Positions 34,610-45,170 are shown, numbered from the stretch's first letter. The stretch: 64,000 bases of DNA from Nocardioides sp. (GCF_030149505.1 NZ_JASBRN010000082.1:44803-108802); one strand, 5' to 3'. Made by a program: numbers and translations. The notes: generated from the letters alone by a model not told the origin.

Positions 34610-34957
34610 TCATGCGTCCGGATCGGTCCGGTCGCGGTGTGCGGGGACGCGGGCGAGGTGCTGGGCGACCGCGTCGGTCGGGAGTCCCTGCCCACCTGCT
34701 GCTCGCAGGGCTCGGGCGAAGGCCTTCCGCTTGACGGCCAGCTCGTAGCACGCGGTCGTGGGGTGCAGGTGCGCCCCGCGGCCGGCCGCGCTGCCGGTGG
34801 GATCGGGGAGGACGACCGGGCGGTCGTCCACCGAGCCCACGACGAGGCGCAACAGCTCGCGTCTGGCGGCCCGCTGCCGACATCCGATGCACGTCCGGAC
34901 CGGGCCGTCCGAGGACGGGAGAACCGGGCGCGCAGGGGTTGTGTCTTGGTGGGCCAC
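34610..34957 (-). CDS. ylxR: YlxR-family RNA-binding protein (DUF448)
   Basis: A 115-residue protein of the YlxR fold found between nusA and infB. The signature VRTCIGCRQRAARRELLRLV has the two cysteines at the start of the domain; GRGAHLHPTTACYELAVKRKAFARAL completes it. Relatives bind RNA, and in some bacteria they have been linked to RNase P or transcription control. The GTG at 34957 is the plausible start; no homology extends further upstream. About 120 bp separate it from both nusA and infB. Confidence 0.9.
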   Translation of the reverse strand: MAHQDTTPARPVLPSSDGPVRTCIGCRQRAARRELLRLVVGSVDDRPVVLPDPTGSAAGRGAHLHPTTACYELAVKRKAFARALRAAGGQGLPTDAVAQHLARVPAHRDRTDPDA

Positions 34958-35080
34958 CGCGGAACACCATAGCCCCTCGGCAGCTCCTCGGCCGAACCGG
35001 GGAGCTCGCCCCCGCGGTCGGGCGTGTCCGGCGTCAGGCGGCCCGGCGCCACGTCGTACGACGTCGGGCACGGCGCCCGG

Positions 35081-36061
35081 TCAGTCCTGCGGGGCCGGTG
35101 CCTCGTCGGAGCGGATGTCGATGCGCCAGCCGGTCAGCCTCGCGGCGAGCCGGGCGTTCTGGCCCTCCTTGCCGATCGCCAGCGACAGCTGGAAGTCGGG
35201 CACGACCACCCGCGCCGAGCGCGCCGCGGCGTCGACGACCTCGACCGACGTGACCCGCGCCGGGGAGAGCGCGCTGGCGACCAGGGTGGCCGGGTCGTCG
35301 GACCAGTCCACGATGTCGATCTTCTCGCCGTGCAGCTCTGCCATGACGTTGCGCACCCGCTGGCCCATGGGTCCGATGCAGGCGCCCTTCGCGTTGACGC
35401 CCTGCGCGCGGGGAGCGACGGCGATCTTGGTGCGGTGCCCGGCCTCGCGTGCGATGCCGGCGATCTCGACCGAGCCGTCGGCGATCTCGGGCACCTCCAG
35501 TGCGAACAGCTTCTTGACCAGGTTGGGGTGGGACCGCGACAGCGTCACCTGCGGGCCGCGCATCCCCTTGCGGACCGAGACGACCAGGCACTTGATCCGG
35601 GTGCCGTGCTCGTAGCTCTCCCCCGGGACGCGCTCGCTCACCGGGAGCAGCGCCTCGAGCTTGCCGAGGTCGACCATCACGTCGTCGGGGTTGCGGCCCT
35701 GCTGGATGACCCCGGAGACGATGTCGCCCTCGCGGCCGGAGAACTCCCCGAACGTGATGTCGTCCTGGGCCTCGCGCAGGCGCTGCAGCATGATCTGCTT
35801 CGCCGTCGTGGCGGCGATCCGGCCGAAGCCGGCCGGGGTGTCCTCGAACTCCCCGATCTTCTCGCCGTCGTCGTCCAGTTCGGCAGCCATCACGGTGACG
35901 TGACCGGTCTTGCGGTCCAGCTCGACCCGGGCCTGCTCGTAGGCGCCCGGGGTCTTGAGGTAGGCGGTGAGCAGGGCCTGCTCGATCGCCTCGACCAGGA
36001 CCTCGAAGGAGATCTCCTTCTCGCGCTCCAGCATCCGCAGGATGCTCATGTCGATGTCCAT
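35081..36061 (-). CDS. nusA: Transcription termination/antitermination factor NusA
   Basis: Modulates pausing, termination and rRNA antitermination by RNA polymerase. The 326-residue actinobacterial form lacks the C-terminal acidic repeats. N-terminal domain: [30 protein letters not shown]. The S1 domain is near residue 112 ([21 protein letters not shown]), and two KH domains contain [15 protein letters not shown] and [21 protein letters not shown]. The ATG overlaps the rimP stop by one base (TGATG), showing coupling. Confidence 0.97.
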   Translation of the reverse strand: MDIDMSILRMLEREKEISFEVLVEAIEQALLTAYLKTPGAYEQARVELDRKTGHVTVMAAELDDDGEKIGEFEDTPAGFGRIAATTAKQIMLQRLREAQDDITFGEFSGREGDIVSGVIQQGRNPDDVMVDLGKLEALLPVSERVPGESYEHGTRIKCLVVSVRKGMRGPQVTLSRSHPNLVKKLFALEVPEIADGSVEIAGIAREAGHRTKIAVAPRAQGVNAKGACIGPMGQRVRNVMAELHGEKIDIVDWSDDPATLVASALSPARVTSVEVVDAAARSARVVVPDFQLSLAIGKEGQNARLAARLTGWRIDIRSDEAPAPQD

Positions 36062-36648
36062 CAGTGGTCCTCCCCGTCCTCGTCGATCTCGGTGTCGTGC
36101 TCGTCCAGCGCGTCGGGCTCGTCGTCGCCCTGACCGTCCTCGCCCGGCTCGGTGGCCTGGGGGCGGCGGTTGAACTCGATCTGCACCAGGGCCTTCTTGA
36201 CGTCGGCGTAGGCGATGCGGCGCACCTCGCCGTCGACGTCGAGCCGCACCCCGCCGCCGTTCGCGTCCTCGTCGCAGTCGATGATCCGCCCGGTGACCTC
36301 GCCGCTCAGCGGCGGCTCGAGGGTCACCTTGACGAGGCGGTCGGCGTTGCGGCGCCAGTGCCGCGGCGCGACCAGGGGACGGTCCACGCCGCGCGAGGTG
36401 ACCTCGAGCGTGTAGGGGTGCTCGCCCATGGCGTCACCCTCCTCCAGGACCCGGTCGACCTCGCGGGTGGCCTCGGCGACGTCGTCCAGGGACACCCCGC
36501 CGTCCTTGTCGACGGCGACCCGCAGGACCCGTCGCTTGCCGGCGGGGGTGAGCTCGACCGCCTCGACGTCCAGACCGAGGGCTGCGAGCGGGCCGACGAG
36601 CGCGGCCTCGACCTTCTCCCTCGTCGCGTCCTGCTTGGCGTTCTCCAC
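36061..36648 (-). CDS. rimP: Ribosome maturation factor RimP
   Basis: Assists 30S assembly, especially the S12 region. The 195-residue product shows the N-terminal alpha/beta domain ([24 protein letters not shown] core, residues about 20-45). The family motif [14 protein letters not shown] is near residue 84, and a C-terminal SH3-like domain contains [17 protein letters not shown]. The C-terminal 30 residues are very acidic. The GTG at 36648 is chosen because the domain starts soon after and GAGAGGA lies upstream. It heads the nusA operon and is divergent from the DUF4439 gene. Confidence 0.95.
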   Translation of the reverse strand: MENAKQDATREKVEAALVGPLAALGLDVEAVELTPAGKRRVLRVAVDKDGGVSLDDVAEATREVDRVLEEGDAMGEHPYTLEVTSRGVDRPLVAPRHWRRNADRLVKVTLEPPLSGEVTGRIIDCDEDANGGGVRLDVDGEVRRIAYADVKKALVQIEFNRRPQATEPGEDGQGDDEPDALDEHDTEIDEDGEDH

Positions 36649-36771
36649 GAGGTGGTCCTCTCGATCTTCACTTGGGGCGGTGCTGGGGTGGTGCCGGCTG
36701 CCTGCCGGGCGACGGGCGGGCCCGTCGGTCCGCACACCCTAGCCCGATCGCGCATGTCCTAGGGTCGTGCG

Positions 36772-37776
36772 GTGCCCTCCGTCCGACCCGCTCCGAGCCG
36801 CCGGGCGGCGCTGGCCGCGGGGGGCCTGGTGGCCGGGATCACGACCGTGTCGTGCGGACGTGACGAGGGCGACCCCCGTGGGTCGCACGCCGGGTCGTCG
36901 AGCAGGTCGTCGAGGGGCCCGTCCGTCGCCGCGGACGACGAGGCCGTCGTCGCCGGCGCCCGCACCGACCTGCTGGCCCTCGACCTGCTGGTGGCCGCGA
37001 CCAGACGGCGGCACCGCCCGCTCCGGGGACGCCTCGCCGACCTCCAGCGCACCCACCGGGCACAGCTGGCGGAGCTCGACCCCGACGGGGCCGCTACGCC
37101 ACCCGCGCGGCGGCCGCGGGTCGGGGCGGACCCGGCGGCTGCCCTGGCCTCGCTGCTGCGCGAGGAGGAGCGGCTGCAGCGCCGGATGGTGACGTGGTGC
37201 GTGGCCGCGGACAGCGGTCCCCTGGCCCGGCTGCTCGCGTCGGTCGCCGCCGGGAGCGCCCAGCAGGTGGCCCTGCTCGCCCCGGGGGACGGCGCCGACC
37301 GAGCCTGGGTGGAACGGCTGGACGGCACCGGTCGGGCAGCGGGACCGGAGGGCCTCGACGCGCTGCAGCGGGTGCTCGCCTTCGAGCACGCTGCCGTCTG
37401 GGTCCTGGGATCCGCGGGGGCGGCGACGTCGATGTCGGCGACGCCCGAGCTGTTCGAGCGCCTGTCCGGGGCACACGAGTCCCACCGCTCCCGCCGCGAC
37501 CGGCTGGCCGCGGCGCTGCTGGCGCAGGGGGCCGAGCCGGTGCAGAGCGAGGCGGCGTACGCCGTGCCGGAGGACCTGTCCTCGCCGGGGACCGCAGCCG
37601 AGGCCGCGGTGCGCGTGGAGCGGTCGAGCGCGACCGCCTGGGCCTTCCTGGTCGCCTCGAGCACGGGCGCCACCCGTCGGTGGGCCGCCCAGGTGCTGAC
37701 CTCGGTCGCGGTCTCGGCGGTGGGTCTGGGCGGCGACTCCGAGCCGCTGCCCGGCGCTGGCGACCTGTCGAGGTGA
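36772..37776 (+). CDS. DUF4439 ferritin-like lipoprotein
   Basis: A 334-residue predicted exported lipoprotein. The N-terminus has twin arginines and a lipobox-like end (PSRRAALAAGGLVAGITTVSC, read here as RR followed by a short hydrophobic run and Cys near residue 28), so Tat export and lipid anchoring are likely. A long helical segment occupies residues 50-180. The C-terminal ferritin-like DUF4439 domain includes LQRVLAFEHAAVWVLG and HESHRSRRDRLAAALLAQGA, with Glu/His residues suited to metal binding. Function unknown. Such genes are found next to rimP in several actinobacteria. Start GTG 36772. Confidence 0.82.
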   Translation: MPSVRPAPSRRAALAAGGLVAGITTVSCGRDEGDPRGSHAGSSSRSSRGPSVAADDEAVVAGARTDLLALDLLVAATRRRHRPLRGRLADLQRTHRAQLAELDPDGAATPPARRPRVGADPAAALASLLREEERLQRRMVTWCVAADSGPLARLLASVAAGSAQQVALLAPGDGADRAWVERLDGTGRAAGPEGLDALQRVLAFEHAAVWVLGSAGAATSMSATPELFERLSGAHESHRSRRDRLAAALLAQGAEPVQSEAAYAVPEDLSSPGTAAEAAVRVERSSATAWAFLVASSTGATRRWAAQVLTSVAVSAVGLGGDSEPLPGAGDLSR

Positions 37777-37986
37777 GCCGGCGCGACCTGTCGAGCGGAC
37801 CGGTGACGCGCGTGACGCGGACCGGCCCCCCGTGGGAAGTCCCGAGATCTTCCCCGAGGGGCCGGAGCCGCGCGCCGGACGACCTGCGTGCAGGTCGGTG
37901 GCCCGCGCCGGACGAGGGACGTCGTCGGGGCGAGCCGGTCGTCATCCTGCCCACAGGCTCCGGTTCCTCACACCTGTCGACTGCCC

Positions 37987-38011
37987 CACATTTCTGCAAT
38001 GCAGAAATGTG
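37987..38011. promoter_or_regulatory. 25-bp palindromic operator upstream of tetR
   Basis: CACATTTCTGCA (37987-37998) and TGCAGAAATGTG (38000-38011) are perfect 12-bp arms around one central A. The symmetry continues outside with CGACTG (37978-37983) and CAGTCG (38012-38017) after a 3-nt bulge. It lies 42 bp before the TetR ATG in an AT-richer patch, as expected for an autoregulatory operator. The rest of the 277-bp gap (37777-38053) holds no gene I can support. Confidence 0.75.
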
Positions 38012-38053
38012 CAGTCGGACGCCCGCACCGGCCCTGACGCGCGAGAGGGCACC

Positions 38054-38770
38054 ATGGGCCCCGGCATGAACGTCTCCCCCACGGACCTCCCCACGACCCC
38101 CGACGCCACGGTGTCGGAGGGTCGTCCCGCCGCGTCCACCGGCGGCCGGCGTACGCAGGCCGAGCGCAACGCGACGACCCGCGCGGCCCTCGTCGAGGCC
38201 GGTCGTGCGCTGTTCAGCACCAAGGGCTTCGCCGAGGTGGCCACCGACGAGCTGGCCCGGGCCGCGGGGGTGACGCGCGGCGCGCTCTACCACCAGTACG
38301 ACGGCAAGGCGGGCCTCTTCGCGGCGGTGCTCGAGGCCGTCGAGGCCGAGGTCGTCGACCGCGTGGCGCAGGCGATGGAGGGCGCCGAGGACCCCGCGGC
38401 GCGACTCGTGGCCGGGCTGGACGCCTACCTCGATGCCTGCGCCGACCCCACGATCCACCGGATCACCCTGGTCGAGGGTCCGGCGGCGCTCGGCTGGAGC
38501 GCGTGGCGCGAGGTCGGGCACCGGCACGGGCTGGGCCTGGTCGAGCAGGCCGTGGCGGCGTACGCGCCCGCGGGGGCCCCGGTCGAGGCGCTGGCACACG
38601 TGCTGATGGGCGCCCTGGGCGAGGCCGCGCTCTTCGTCGCTGCCGCCGCGGACCCGGCCGCGGCCCGCCAGGAGGCGCACCGCGCCGTCATCGGCCTGCT
38701 GGAGGGGCTCGGGCGCGGGTCCGGCGGCGAGCCCGGCAGCGCGACCGACGGGCGGTCCGGACGGACCTGA
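38054..38770 (+). CDS. TetR/AcrR-family transcriptional regulator
   Basis: A 238-residue regulator. A 30-residue disordered leader precedes the HTH (ALVEAGRALFSTKGFAEVATDELARAAGVTRGALYHQYDGK, here split as a helix plus HTH at residues about 44-85; the recognition region is GVTRGALYHQY). The C-terminal ligand domain is helical, with DACADPTIHRITLVEGPAALG near residue 130. The ligand is unknown. A 25-bp palindrome just upstream is the probable operator. No divergent or downstream gene looks like a regulated efflux or catabolic partner, so the known target is only itself. ATG 38054 has GAGAGGG upstream; ATG 38066 is an alternative. Confidence 0.9.
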   Translation: MGPGMNVSPTDLPTTPDATVSEGRPAASTGGRRTQAERNATTRAALVEAGRALFSTKGFAEVATDELARAAGVTRGALYHQYDGKAGLFAAVLEAVEAEVVDRVAQAMEGAEDPAARLVAGLDAYLDACADPTIHRITLVEGPAALGWSAWREVGHRHGLGLVEQAVAAYAPAGAPVEALAHVLMGALGEAALFVAAAADPAAARQEAHRAVIGLLEGLGRGSGGEPGSATDGRSGRT

Positions 38771-38782
38771 CCCACGAGCCGG

Positions 38783-38816
38783 ACCGGCCCCGGACCCACA
38801 GGGGGCCGGGGCCGGT
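38783..38816. terminator. Bidirectional terminator between tetR and proS
   Basis: ACCGGCCCCGG (38783-38793) and CCGGGGCCGGT (38806-38816) form a perfect 11-bp stem with an inner CCC/GGG pair. It lies between two convergent gene ends and can serve both. Confidence 0.75.
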
Positions 38817-38834
38817 GCGCTCGGTGCGGGCGGG

Positions 38835-40619
38835 TCAGCCGGCGTTGACCAGCCGCACCAGGTGGTCGACGACGTGGTCAGCGGCCATCTCGGCCTTCTC
38901 GCCGGTACGCCGGTCGCGGACCTCGACGGTGCCGGACTCGGCCAGGGACTTGCCCACCACGACGATCGTCGGCACGCCGATCAGCTCGGCGTCCTTGAAC
39001 TTCACCCCGGGGCTGACCTTGCCGGTGCGGTCGTCGTAGAGCACCTCGACGCCCTGCTCCGCCAGCTCGTGGGCGATCCGGTCCGCCGCGTTGAAGACGG
39101 CCTCGTCCTTCCCGGCGGCGACCAGGTGCACGTCGGCCGGCGCCACGTTGCGGGGCCAGCACAGGCCGATCTCGTCGAGGGTGCCCTCGGCGACCGCGGC
39201 CACGGCCCGGCTGACGCCCACGCCGTAGGAGCCCATGGTGACCGTGACGAGCTTGCCGTTCTCGTCCAGCACCTGCAGGTCCAGCGCCTCGGCGTACTTG
39301 CGACCGAGCTGGAAGACGTGGCCCATCTCGATGCCGCGGGCGGCGTGCAGGGTGCCGTCGTCGCAGCGGGGGCAGTGGTCGCCCTCGCGGACCTCGGCGG
39401 CCTCGATGGTGCCGTCGGGGGTGAAGTCACGGCCCACGACGAGGTCCAGCACGTGGCTGCCCTCGACGTCCGCGCCGGTGACCCACGCCGTGCCCTCCAC
39501 GACCCGGGGGTCGACGAGGTAACGGATCCCGGCCGCGGCGATGCCCCCCGGACCGATGTAGCCCTTCACCAGGGCGGGGTGCTCCTTGAGGGCCGCCTCG
39601 TCCATCGGCTCGACCTGGATCGGCTCGAGCTGGCCCTCCAGGCGCTTGAGGTCGACCTCGCGGTCACCGGGCACGCCGATCGCCAGGGGCTCCTTCTCGC
39701 CGGTGGGGTGCACCAGCTGCACGAGCACGTTCTTGAGGGTGTCGGCCGCCGTCCACGCACGGTCCTCGCGGGGGAAGGCCTCGTTGAGGTGGGTGACCAG
39801 GGTGTCGATCGTGGGGGTGCCGGGGGTCGCCTCGGCGTGCGCGGCCGGCGCGGCGTCGTACGTCAGCGCGGCGGGTGCGCGGACCTCGACCGCCTCGACG
39901 TTGGCGGCGTAGTCGCAGGTCGAGCAGCTGACGTAGGTGTCCTCGCCGACCTCGGCCTTGGCGAGGAACTCCTCGGAGCGGGAGCCGCCCATGGCGCCCG
40001 AGGTGGCCTTGACGACGACGTACTCGAAGCCGAGCCGGTCGAAGATCCGGACGTAGGCGTCGCGGTGCTTCTGGTAGCTCTCCTCCAGGCCCGCGTCGTC
40101 GATGTCGAAGGAGTAGGAGTCCTTCATGACGAACTCGCGCCCGCGCAGCAGGCCGGCGCGGGGACGCGCCTCGTCGCGGTACTTCGTCTGGACCTGGTAG
40201 ATCGAGAGCGGGAGGTCCTTGTAGGAGGAGTAGAGGTCCTTCACCACGAGGGTGAACATCTCCTCGTGCGTGGGGCCGAGGAGGTAGTCGGCGTCCTTGC
40301 GGTCCTTGAGCCGGAAGATGCCGTCGCCGTACTCGGTCCAGCGGTTGGTCGCCTCGTAGGGCTCGCGGGGCAGCAGCGCGGGGAAGCTGAGCTCCTGGGC
40401 ACCGATCGCGTCCATCTCCTCGCGGATGATGCCCTCGATCTTGCGCAGGACCCGCAGGCCCAGCGGCAGCCAGGTGTAGATGCCGGGGGCGGCGCGGCGG
40501 ATGTAGCCCGCGCGGACCAGCAGTCTGTGGCTCGGCACCTCGGCGTCGGCGGGGTCCTCTCGCAGCGTGCGCACGAACAGGGACGACATCCGCAGGACGC
40601 GGGGGTGACGGGCAGACAT
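38835..40619 (-). CDS. proS: Prolyl-tRNA synthetase
   Basis: Class II aminoacyl-tRNA synthetase, 594 residues, of the bacterial (long, editing) type. The N-terminus is [20 protein letters not shown] after a short leader. Motif 2 region is [23 protein letters not shown], and the INS editing domain (residues about 225-400) contains [16 protein letters not shown]. Motif 3 is [13 protein letters not shown], and an anticodon-binding domain ends the protein ([19 protein letters not shown]). The first ATG 40619 gives ten residues before the second candidate at 40589; the exact start is uncertain. Convergent with tetR. Confidence 0.97.
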   Translation of the reverse strand: MSARHPRVLRMSSLFVRTLREDPADAEVPSHRLLVRAGYIRRAAPGIYTWLPLGLRVLRKIEGIIREEMDAIGAQELSFPALLPREPYEATNRWTEYGDGIFRLKDRKDADYLLGPTHEEMFTLVVKDLYSSYKDLPLSIYQVQTKYRDEARPRAGLLRGREFVMKDSYSFDIDDAGLEESYQKHRDAYVRIFDRLGFEYVVVKATSGAMGGSRSEEFLAKAEVGEDTYVSCSTCDYAANVEAVEVRAPAALTYDAAPAAHAEATPGTPTIDTLVTHLNEAFPREDRAWTAADTLKNVLVQLVHPTGEKEPLAIGVPGDREVDLKRLEGQLEPIQVEPMDEAALKEHPALVKGYIGPGGIAAAGIRYLVDPRVVEGTAWVTGADVEGSHVLDLVVGRDFTPDGTIEAAEVREGDHCPRCDDGTLHAARGIEMGHVFQLGRKYAEALDLQVLDENGKLVTVTMGSYGVGVSRAVAAVAEGTLDEIGLCWPRNVAPADVHLVAAGKDEAVFNAADRIAHELAEQGVEVLYDDRTGKVSPGVKFKDAELIGVPTIVVVGKSLAESGTVEVRDRRTGEKAEMAADHVVDHLVRLVNAG

Positions 40620-40682
40620 GGCGCTCAGGGTACGGCGCCGCGCCGATGACAACCGAACGGGTATCCGCTGCGTCACAGAGGC

Positions 40683-41738
40683 ATGACCACTCCCTCTCGC
40701 ACCCTCTCCGCCCGGCCCAGCCGGGTCGCCCGCGCCGCTCTCGCGGCCCTCGCCCTCCTCGCCGCGGCCACCAGCACCGGTGTCGCGGTGGAGGCCGCCC
40801 GTGCCGACGTCGCACGCGCTGACGCCCCCCAGGAACGGCCCACCCGGCTCGACCCCGAGCGCCTGGAGCGTGGGCCCGACGCGAGCGTGCCCTACCGCGC
40901 CGGGCTCGACGGCAGGGGCATCGTGGAGGACGGCATCGTCACCCGGGTGCGCGCCGACTGGTTCCAGCTGCTCGGCACCCGCCCCGACGGTCGCTACGTC
41001 GTGCTCGCCGTCCGCGGCGAGGACCACTCGGTGCGCACGATCGCGCCGGGAGGCCGCTCGAGCCGGGTGCTGCTCGACGACGTCCGCGGTGCGACGGCGC
41101 TGCTGGGCACCGACGGCACCACCGTGGTGACCGAGCGGTTCCGCAGCCGGCCGCGTCGGCACACCGTGCTCCGCGCGTACGACGCCACCACCGGCGAGCT
41201 GCTGGGTCAGCGCAAGCGCCAGGGCTACACCACCGTGCTCGATGCGTCCTCCACGACCGTCGTGCACGCCGGCGAGAACGGCCCCGTCGTCTCCTGGGAC
41301 CTCGCCACCGACGAGGACACCCGGGTCTCGCGCCGCTACGGCTACCGCGCCGACCTGCTCGGCGACCGGCTCGCGGTCTTCACCAAGGATCCCTACCAGG
41401 GCGGCTGCACCGTGGTGAGCACGCTGTCCGACCCGGGCGCGGAGCTGTGGCGCTCGTGCGAGGAGGCGGTCCTGGAGTTCTCGCCCGACGGCAGCCACGT
41501 GCTGACCGTCTTCAAGCTGGCCGACGGCCTCGGGCCCCGAGAGGCCCGGGTGCGCACGGTCGAGGGCACGGAGGTCGGCCGCTACCGGGTCGACGGCTTC
41601 CTCGGCCAGCTGCTCTTCGAGGACGCCGACACCGCGCTGCTCGAGGTCGCGACCGAGGACTCCTCGGGCCTGGTGCGCTGCGACGGGCCGGACTGCGAGC
41701 TGGCCTCGGAGCTCGGGAAGGGGTCGCCCTACCTGTGA
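40683..41738 (+). CDS. Secreted protein with a beta-propeller-like repeat pattern
   Basis: 351 residues. A signal peptide is likely ([20 protein letters not shown] followed by AXA-type sites near residue 40). The mature part has repeating short beta strands with W/D patterns ([50 protein letters not shown]), as in WD40 or TolB-like propellers. One cysteine pair may form a disulfide near the C-terminus (RCDGPDCEL). I do not recognise the family, and no enzyme motif is visible. It is divergent from proS and stands alone, ending 35 bp before the luciferase-like gene. Confidence 0.75.
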   Translation: MTTPSRTLSARPSRVARAALAALALLAAATSTGVAVEAARADVARADAPQERPTRLDPERLERGPDASVPYRAGLDGRGIVEDGIVTRVRADWFQLLGTRPDGRYVVLAVRGEDHSVRTIAPGGRSSRVLLDDVRGATALLGTDGTTVVTERFRSRPRRHTVLRAYDATTGELLGQRKRQGYTTVLDASSTTVVHAGENGPVVSWDLATDEDTRVSRRYGYRADLLGDRLAVFTKDPYQGGCTVVSTLSDPGAELWRSCEEAVLEFSPDGSHVLTVFKLADGLGPREARVRTVEGTEVGRYRVDGFLGQLLFEDADTALLEVATEDSSGLVRCDGPDCELASELGKGSPYL

Positions 41739-41773
41739 GCCCGGACGCCTGAGGGGTGCCAGACTCTCGGACC

Positions 41774-42637
41774 ATGCGGATCGGCATCACGCTCCTGACG
41801 GACCTTCCCTGGGCGGAGGCGGCGCCGCGCTGGCGGGCCGCGGAGGAGATGGGCTTCGCCCACGCCTGGACCTACGACCACCTGGTCTGGGGCGGGCTGC
41901 CCGACTCACCGTGGCGCTCGGGCATCCCGGTGCTGGCGGCTGCGGCGGCGACGACGTCACGGATCGGGCTCGGGACGCTCGTCGCCTCCCCCAACCTGCG
42001 CCACCCCTACCTGCTGCACCGCGACGCCCAGGCGCTGGAGGACCTCAGCGACGGGCGGTTCATCCTCGGCGTCGGCACCGGCGGTGACCTCGACTCGCGC
42101 GTGCTCGGGGAGGCGCCGCTGACGGTGCGCGAGCGCGTCGACCGGTTCCAGGAGAGCGTGGACCTGCTCGTGCGGCTGCGCGAGGACGACCACGTCGACT
42201 CCGAGGGCCGGTGGTTCTCGGTCGCCGGGGCGCGCACCCTGCCCGGCCTGGTGCGCACGCCACTGGTCGTCGCGGGCAACGGACCGCGCTCGGTGCGGTA
42301 CGCCGCCCGGGTCGGCGACGGCTGGGTCACGACCGGGCCGGCCACCGACTCCTTGGAGGACTGGCTCGCGGGGCTGGCGGAGTCCAGCCGCGTGCTCGAC
42401 GAGGCGCTCGACGGGCGGTCGCTCCCCCGCTACGTCCTCCTCGACTCGGCCGGCACCCTGCACGGGAGCGCGGGTCGCACCGCGCTGTCGAGCGCGTCGT
42501 TCTTCACCGACCTCGTGGGACGGGTGGGCGAGCTCGGGTTCACCGACGCGGTCACCCACTGGCCGCGGCCGACGGCGCCGTACGCCGCGTCGGAGCGGGT
42601 GCTCGAGGAGGTGGCGGCGCTCCTGCCGCAGCTGTGA
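41774..42637 (+). CDS. Luciferase-like (LLM class) F420- or flavin-dependent oxidoreductase
   Basis: A 287-residue TIM-barrel oxidoreductase. It begins [20 protein letters not shown], then [18 protein letters not shown] (barrel strand 2), [33 protein letters not shown] split over strands 3-4, the phosphate-binding ILGVGTGGD, and [24 protein letters not shown] near residue 170. In actinobacteria this group usually uses F420, but the cofactor cannot be decided here. The substrate is unknown. It may be co-transcribed with the upstream secreted protein (35-bp gap). Confidence 0.88.
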   Translation: MRIGITLLTDLPWAEAAPRWRAAEEMGFAHAWTYDHLVWGGLPDSPWRSGIPVLAAAAATTSRIGLGTLVASPNLRHPYLLHRDAQALEDLSDGRFILGVGTGGDLDSRVLGEAPLTVRERVDRFQESVDLLVRLREDDHVDSEGRWFSVAGARTLPGLVRTPLVVAGNGPRSVRYAARVGDGWVTTGPATDSLEDWLAGLAESSRVLDEALDGRSLPRYVLLDSAGTLHGSAGRTALSSASFFTDLVGRVGELGFTDAVTHWPRPTAPYAASERVLEEVAALLPQL

Positions 42638-42653
42638 GCGGGGCGCGCTGTCG

Positions 42654-43019
42654 TCAGGCCTCGCGCCAGGTGCGCCACATGGCGCGGACCATCGGCCACT
42701 GCAGCGGCAGCCGGGCGACGCTGACCGCCTGGAGGGCGCGGTTGTCGCCGCGCAGGGCGTCGACGGTCATCTGCACGTTGGCGGGGTAGACCCCCAGCAG
42801 CAGCCCGACGCCGGCCAGGCCCGCCGCACGCCGGGTCGGGGGCGCCACCAGGCCGGCCGCGATCGCCAGCTCGGCGTACCCGCTCCACACGACGACCTCG
42901 CGGGGCGCCGGCACCCAGCGCGGCATGATCGGGTCGTAGAGCGACGGCTTGACGACGTGCAGCACGCCGTTGACGGTCAGGACGCCGGCGACGAGACGCG
43001 CGGTGCGGGAGAGGGCCAC
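42654..43019 (-). CDS. DoxX-family membrane protein
   Basis: 121 residues with four predicted helices (LVAGVLTVNGVLHVV, VVVWSGYAELAIAAGLVA, AAGLAGVGLLLGVYPANV and a weaker C-terminal one). The GVLHVVKPSLYDPIMPRWVP segment is typical of DoxX-like proteins that face the membrane surface. Function unknown. The start is GTG 43019. It lies 33 bp downstream of the DUF4081-GNAT gene on the same strand and converges with the luciferase-like gene. Confidence 0.83.
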   Translation of the reverse strand: MALSRTARLVAGVLTVNGVLHVVKPSLYDPIMPRWVPAPREVVVWSGYAELAIAAGLVAPPTRRAAGLAGVGLLLGVYPANVQMTVDALRGDNRALQAVSVARLPLQWPMVRAMWRTWREA

Positions 43020-43052
43020 GCGCAGAGCCTGCCAGAGGCGCGGAGCCGACCC

Positions 43053-43898
43053 CTAGAACATGATGGTCGAGAAGCGCGCGGTCTCCACGAAGCCGACGCG
43101 CTCGTAGGCCCGGCGGGCGGCGTGGTTCCACTCGTTGACGTAGAGCGAGACGACCGGTGCGATGTCGCGGCGCACGAGGTCGACCACCGCGGCCATCCCC
43201 GCCGCTGCCAGGCCCTCGCCACGACGGTCCGGCGGCACCCACACGCCCTGCACCTGCGCGGCGGACGGCGACGCGCAGGCGACCTCGGCCTTGAACACCA
43301 GCCGGCCCTCGTCGAAGCGGGCGAAGGACCAGCCGCGGCCGACCAGCTGGGTCACCCGGGCGCGGTAGAGGTCGCTGCCGCCGCCGAGCTCCGGGGAGAG
43401 CCCGACCTCCTCGGTGTACATCGCGACGCAGGCGGGGTAGAGCTGGTCCATGTCGTCCCGCGTCGTACGCCGCACCAGGGCGTCCGGGGCGACCAGCGGG
43501 TCCGTGGCGATCTCGAGGTGGGGCTGCTCCCAGCGCAGCTCGCGCGGAGTGCCCCACACGGGCGAGACCGCGTCCCAGAACGCCCGGACCGCGGCGTGCG
43601 GCCCGACGATCGTGGAGACGGTCCGGCCGCGGGCCAGGGCCCGCTCGGCGAAGGCGCGGGCGTCGTCCTCGTCGGCCTGGACCGGCACGAGGTTCGCGCC
43701 GACGTGGCAGGCCGCGCGGAGGCGGCCCTCCTCGAACCTGCCCCACACCTCGCCGCCGAGCCAGCGCGGCTCGAGGCTCGTGGTGCGGGCGCGGTAGTCG
43801 GCGAAGACGTTGACCACCGGGTCGCGCCCCGCGAGCTCCAGGAAGTCCTGGAGGTCGGCGACCCCGAGGGGCCGCACGCCGTCGCGGGTGGTCAGCAC
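43053..43898 (-). CDS. GNAT acetyltransferase with N-terminal DUF4081 domain
   Basis: 281 residues. The N-terminal half (DLQDFLELAGRDPVVNVFADYR, residues about 14-130) matches the DUF4081 region found fused to GNAT domains in actinobacteria. The C-terminal half is a GNAT domain with the acetyl-CoA loop VQGVWVPPDRRGEGLAAAGMAAV (R-R-G-E-G-L/A) and VSLYVNEWNHAARRAYERVGF near the end, a strong GNAT hallmark. The substrate is unknown. The gene follows ispG on the same strand, a conserved neighbour relationship in this phylum. Start GTG 43898. Confidence 0.9.
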   Translation of the reverse strand: MLTTRDGVRPLGVADLQDFLELAGRDPVVNVFADYRARTTSLEPRWLGGEVWGRFEEGRLRAACHVGANLVPVQADEDDARAFAERALARGRTVSTIVGPHAAVRAFWDAVSPVWGTPRELRWEQPHLEIATDPLVAPDALVRRTTRDDMDQLYPACVAMYTEEVGLSPELGGGSDLYRARVTQLVGRGWSFARFDEGRLVFKAEVACASPSAAQVQGVWVPPDRRGEGLAAAGMAAVVDLVRRDIAPVVSLYVNEWNHAARRAYERVGFVETARFSTIMF

Positions 43899-43984
43899 GC
43901 GGGAAGCCTATGCCCGTGGCCGGAGCGAGGAAGGGTGATCACGCAGCCGTGGTCGGGCCGTCGCAGGCCGGGCGCCGCTGCGCG

Positions 43985-45136
43985 TCAGCCGGCCGTGACC
44001 TCGACGCCGGCACCGTCGACGGCCTCCATGCCCTCGGCGATCCGCATGGCCTCCTCGATGAGGGTCTCCACGATCTTGCTCTCGGGGACGGTCTTGATGA
44101 CCTCGCCCTTGACGAAGATCTGTCCCTTGCCGTTGCCGGAGGCCACGCCGAGGTCGGCCTCACGGGCCTCTCCCGGCCCGTTGACCACGCAGCCCATGAC
44201 CGCGACCCGCAGCGGGACCTCGAGACCCTCGAGCCCGGCGGTCACCTCGTCGGCGAGCTTGTAGACGTCGACCTGGGCCCGGCCGCAGCTGGGGCAGGAG
44301 ACGATCTCGAGCCGGCGGGGGCGCAGGTTGAGGCTCTCCAGGATCTGCAGGCCGACCTTGACCTCCTCCACGGGCGGCGCGGAGAGGCTGACGCGGATGG
44401 TGTCACCGATGCCCTGGGAGAGCAGCGCACCGAACGCCGTGGCGGACTTGATGGTGCCCTGGAAGGCCGGACCGGCCTCGGTCACGCCCAGGTGCAGCGG
44501 CCAGTCGCCCTCGGCGGCGAGCATCTCGTAGGCGCGGACCATCACGACCGGGTCGTTGTGCTTCACCGAGATCTTGAAGTCGCGGAAGCCGTGCTCCTCG
44601 AAGAGGCTGGCCTCCCACTTGGCGCTCTCGACCAGGGCCTCGGGCGTGGCCTTGCCGTACTTCTCCAGCAGGCGCTTGTCGAGGCTGCCGGCGTTGACGC
44701 CGATCCGGATGGAGGTGCCGTGGTCGGCGGCCTCCTTCGCGATCTGCTTGACCTGGTCGTCGAAGGCGCGGATGTTGCCCGGGTTGACCCGGACCGCGGC
44801 ACAGCCGGCCTCGATGGCGGCGTAGACGTACTTCGGCTGGAAGTGGATGTCGGCGATGACCGGGATTTGCGACTTCTGCGCGATCGCCGGCAGGGCGTCG
44901 GCGTCGTCCTGGCTGGGGCAGGCGACCCGCACGATGTCGCAGCCGGACGCGGTCAGCTCGGCGATCTGCTGGAGCGTGGCGTTGACGTCGGAGGTCAGCG
45001 TGGTGGTCATCGACTGCACCGAGATGGGGTGGTCGGATCCGACCCCCACCTTGCCCACCTGGATCTGCCGGGTCCGGCGGCGCGGGGCCAGGACCGGCGG
45101 GGGTGCTGCGGGCATGCCGAGGCTGATCCCTGTCAT
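43985..45136 (-). CDS. ispG: (E)-4-hydroxy-3-methylbut-2-enyl-diphosphate synthase IspG (GcpE)
   Basis: Penultimate step of the MEP isoprenoid pathway, converting MEcPP to HMBPP with a 4Fe-4S cluster. The 383-residue protein has the TIM-barrel start [20 protein letters not shown], and [10 protein letters not shown] and VRVNPGN motifs. The cluster ligands are Cys281 and Cys284 (CPSCGR) and Cys316, with Glu323 (CVVNGPGE). The ATG at 45136 is preferred; a longer frame adds 13 residues without homology. With dxr and rseP upstream on the same strand it forms the common actinobacterial dxr-rseP-ispG group. Confidence 0.97.
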   Translation of the reverse strand: MTGISLGMPAAPPPVLAPRRRTRQIQVGKVGVGSDHPISVQSMTTTLTSDVNATLQQIAELTASGCDIVRVACPSQDDADALPAIAQKSQIPVIADIHFQPKYVYAAIEAGCAAVRVNPGNIRAFDDQVKQIAKEAADHGTSIRIGVNAGSLDKRLLEKYGKATPEALVESAKWEASLFEEHGFRDFKISVKHNDPVVMVRAYEMLAAEGDWPLHLGVTEAGPAFQGTIKSATAFGALLSQGIGDTIRVSLSAPPVEEVKVGLQILESLNLRPRRLEIVSCPSCGRAQVDVYKLADEVTAGLEGLEVPLRVAVMGCVVNGPGEAREADLGVASGNGKGQIFVKGEVIKTVPESKIVETLIEEAMRIAEGMEAVDGAGVEVTAG

Positions 45137-45170
45137 GCCCCCAAGGCTACTCAGCCCAGGTGGGTGGGGC

